Origin: Pseudomonas indica NBRC 103045
Lineage (GTDB): Bacteria; Pseudomonadota; Gammaproteobacteria; Pseudomonadales; Pseudomonadaceae
Direction: 5' to 3'
DNA length: 64,000 bases
Assembly: GCF_002091635.1 (NCBI RefSeq)
Contig: NZ_BDAC01000020.1
Coordinates: forward strand, 54,297 to 118,296
Made by a program: the position numbers and the translations under genes. The notes beneath the pieces were generated by a model. It worked only from the letters and a program-made list of their open reading frames with translations. It did not search any database and had not been told where the DNA came from. Each line of letters opens with the position of its first letter. Within the stretch, counting starts at the first letter, position 1. Positions 63,706 to 64,000 of the stretch are shown piece by piece.

Positions 63706-64000
63706 CGGACCCGCTACGGAAAGAGTGGCTCTCTCCGTTTAGTCAACGAACGCCCGAACGAGTGCCGAAACGGGAGCAGCGGAACGGCATGATCAGTGCC
63801 AGAGGTGCTCGGACGAGGCCTAAAAAGCGTTTGGCAAGGGGCTGTAGGAATAGCGTGCTCGACGGTGAAGGAACCGGAGCAGCGAAGAAAGACTGTTAGA
63901 AACGCCAAAGAATCGGCGAATACCCCATCGACTGTCGTGGCCTCCGCAGCCCTTGTTATCGGCAATACCCGTGTCGCTGTGTTTTTCCATGCGCAAAGAA
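63706..64000. other. Window end without a supported gene
   Basis: I see no gene, RNA or clear repeat in these 295 bases. A minus-strand frame at 63714-63965 has no recognisable similarity. Confidence 0.5.

Noticed and set aside
63714..63965. An 83-residue minus-strand frame at the window end
   Set aside because: No RBS or similarity; the composition fits intergenic DNA.

Overview
The window looks like a chromosomal segment of a GC-rich Pseudomonas. The evidence is a complete nuoA-N operon with a fused nuoCD, a LigD ligase with the Pseudomonas domain order (phosphoesterase, ligase, then the start of the polymerase), a PnuC/NadR-like/UppP/YbiT neighbourhood of the kind known from P. aeruginosa, and many Pseudomonas-type REP palindromes (GTAGGGGCGAATTNATTCGCCC and GTAGGAGC[C/G]AGCTCTGCTGGCGAA). 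The species cannot be fixed from the sequence alone. An hrp-box-like promoter suggests that the strain, or the source of its island, has an HrpL-type type III secretion system.

Layout: 1-6.3 kb holds ligD (cut by the window edge), a PilT/PilU-type ATPase, a PpiC isomerase, a hybrid histidine kinase and a repeat zone. From 6.3 to 13.3 kb there is a leftward run: thermostable-hemolysin-like protein, AMP-forming ligase, haem-oxygenase-fold diiron protein, SDR, TPR lipoprotein-like or periplasmic protein, then a two-component pair, with cytochrome b561 behind them. At 13.7-14.9 kb is a ZapE/AFG1 ATPase.

From 15.6 to 20.5 kb lies an AT-richer island: a MITE-like element, a three-gene Thoeris anti-phage system (ThsA with SIR2 and SLOG domains, plus two different TIR proteins), a truncated and frameshifted Mrr-type restriction endonuclease gene, and a CesT-type chaperone followed by a putative type III effector with a Cys-His-Asp hydrolase signature. 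The last pair sits behind a close match to the hrp box. A BRO-N protein and a 167-bp tandem repeat array follow.

From 22 to 47 kb are mostly chromosomal genes: a periplasmic molybdopterin-oxidoreductase-fold protein with a GGDEF/EAL protein; hipBA with a visible promoter and operator; ybiT; uppP; a Cache-domain chemoreceptor; pnuC with a NadR-like kinase; a bacterial enhancer-binding-protein-like regulator that has lost its GAFTGA loop; a RimK-like ATP-grasp protein divergent from a GNAT/C39-peptidase fusion; a di-haem oxygenase-like cytochrome with a catalase-fold protein; a cluster of small conserved genes; topoisomerase IB; and a pectinacetylesterase-family hydrolase. From 47.4 to 62.6 kb is the NADH dehydrogenase I operon, unusual in having 415 bp of repeat-bearing DNA between nuoI and nuoJ. 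An AI-2E-family transporter ends the window; the last 300 bases show no gene.

The most interesting part is 15.6-20.5 kb, where a two-TIR Thoeris system and an Hrp-type effector module lie side by side in foreign-looking DNA.
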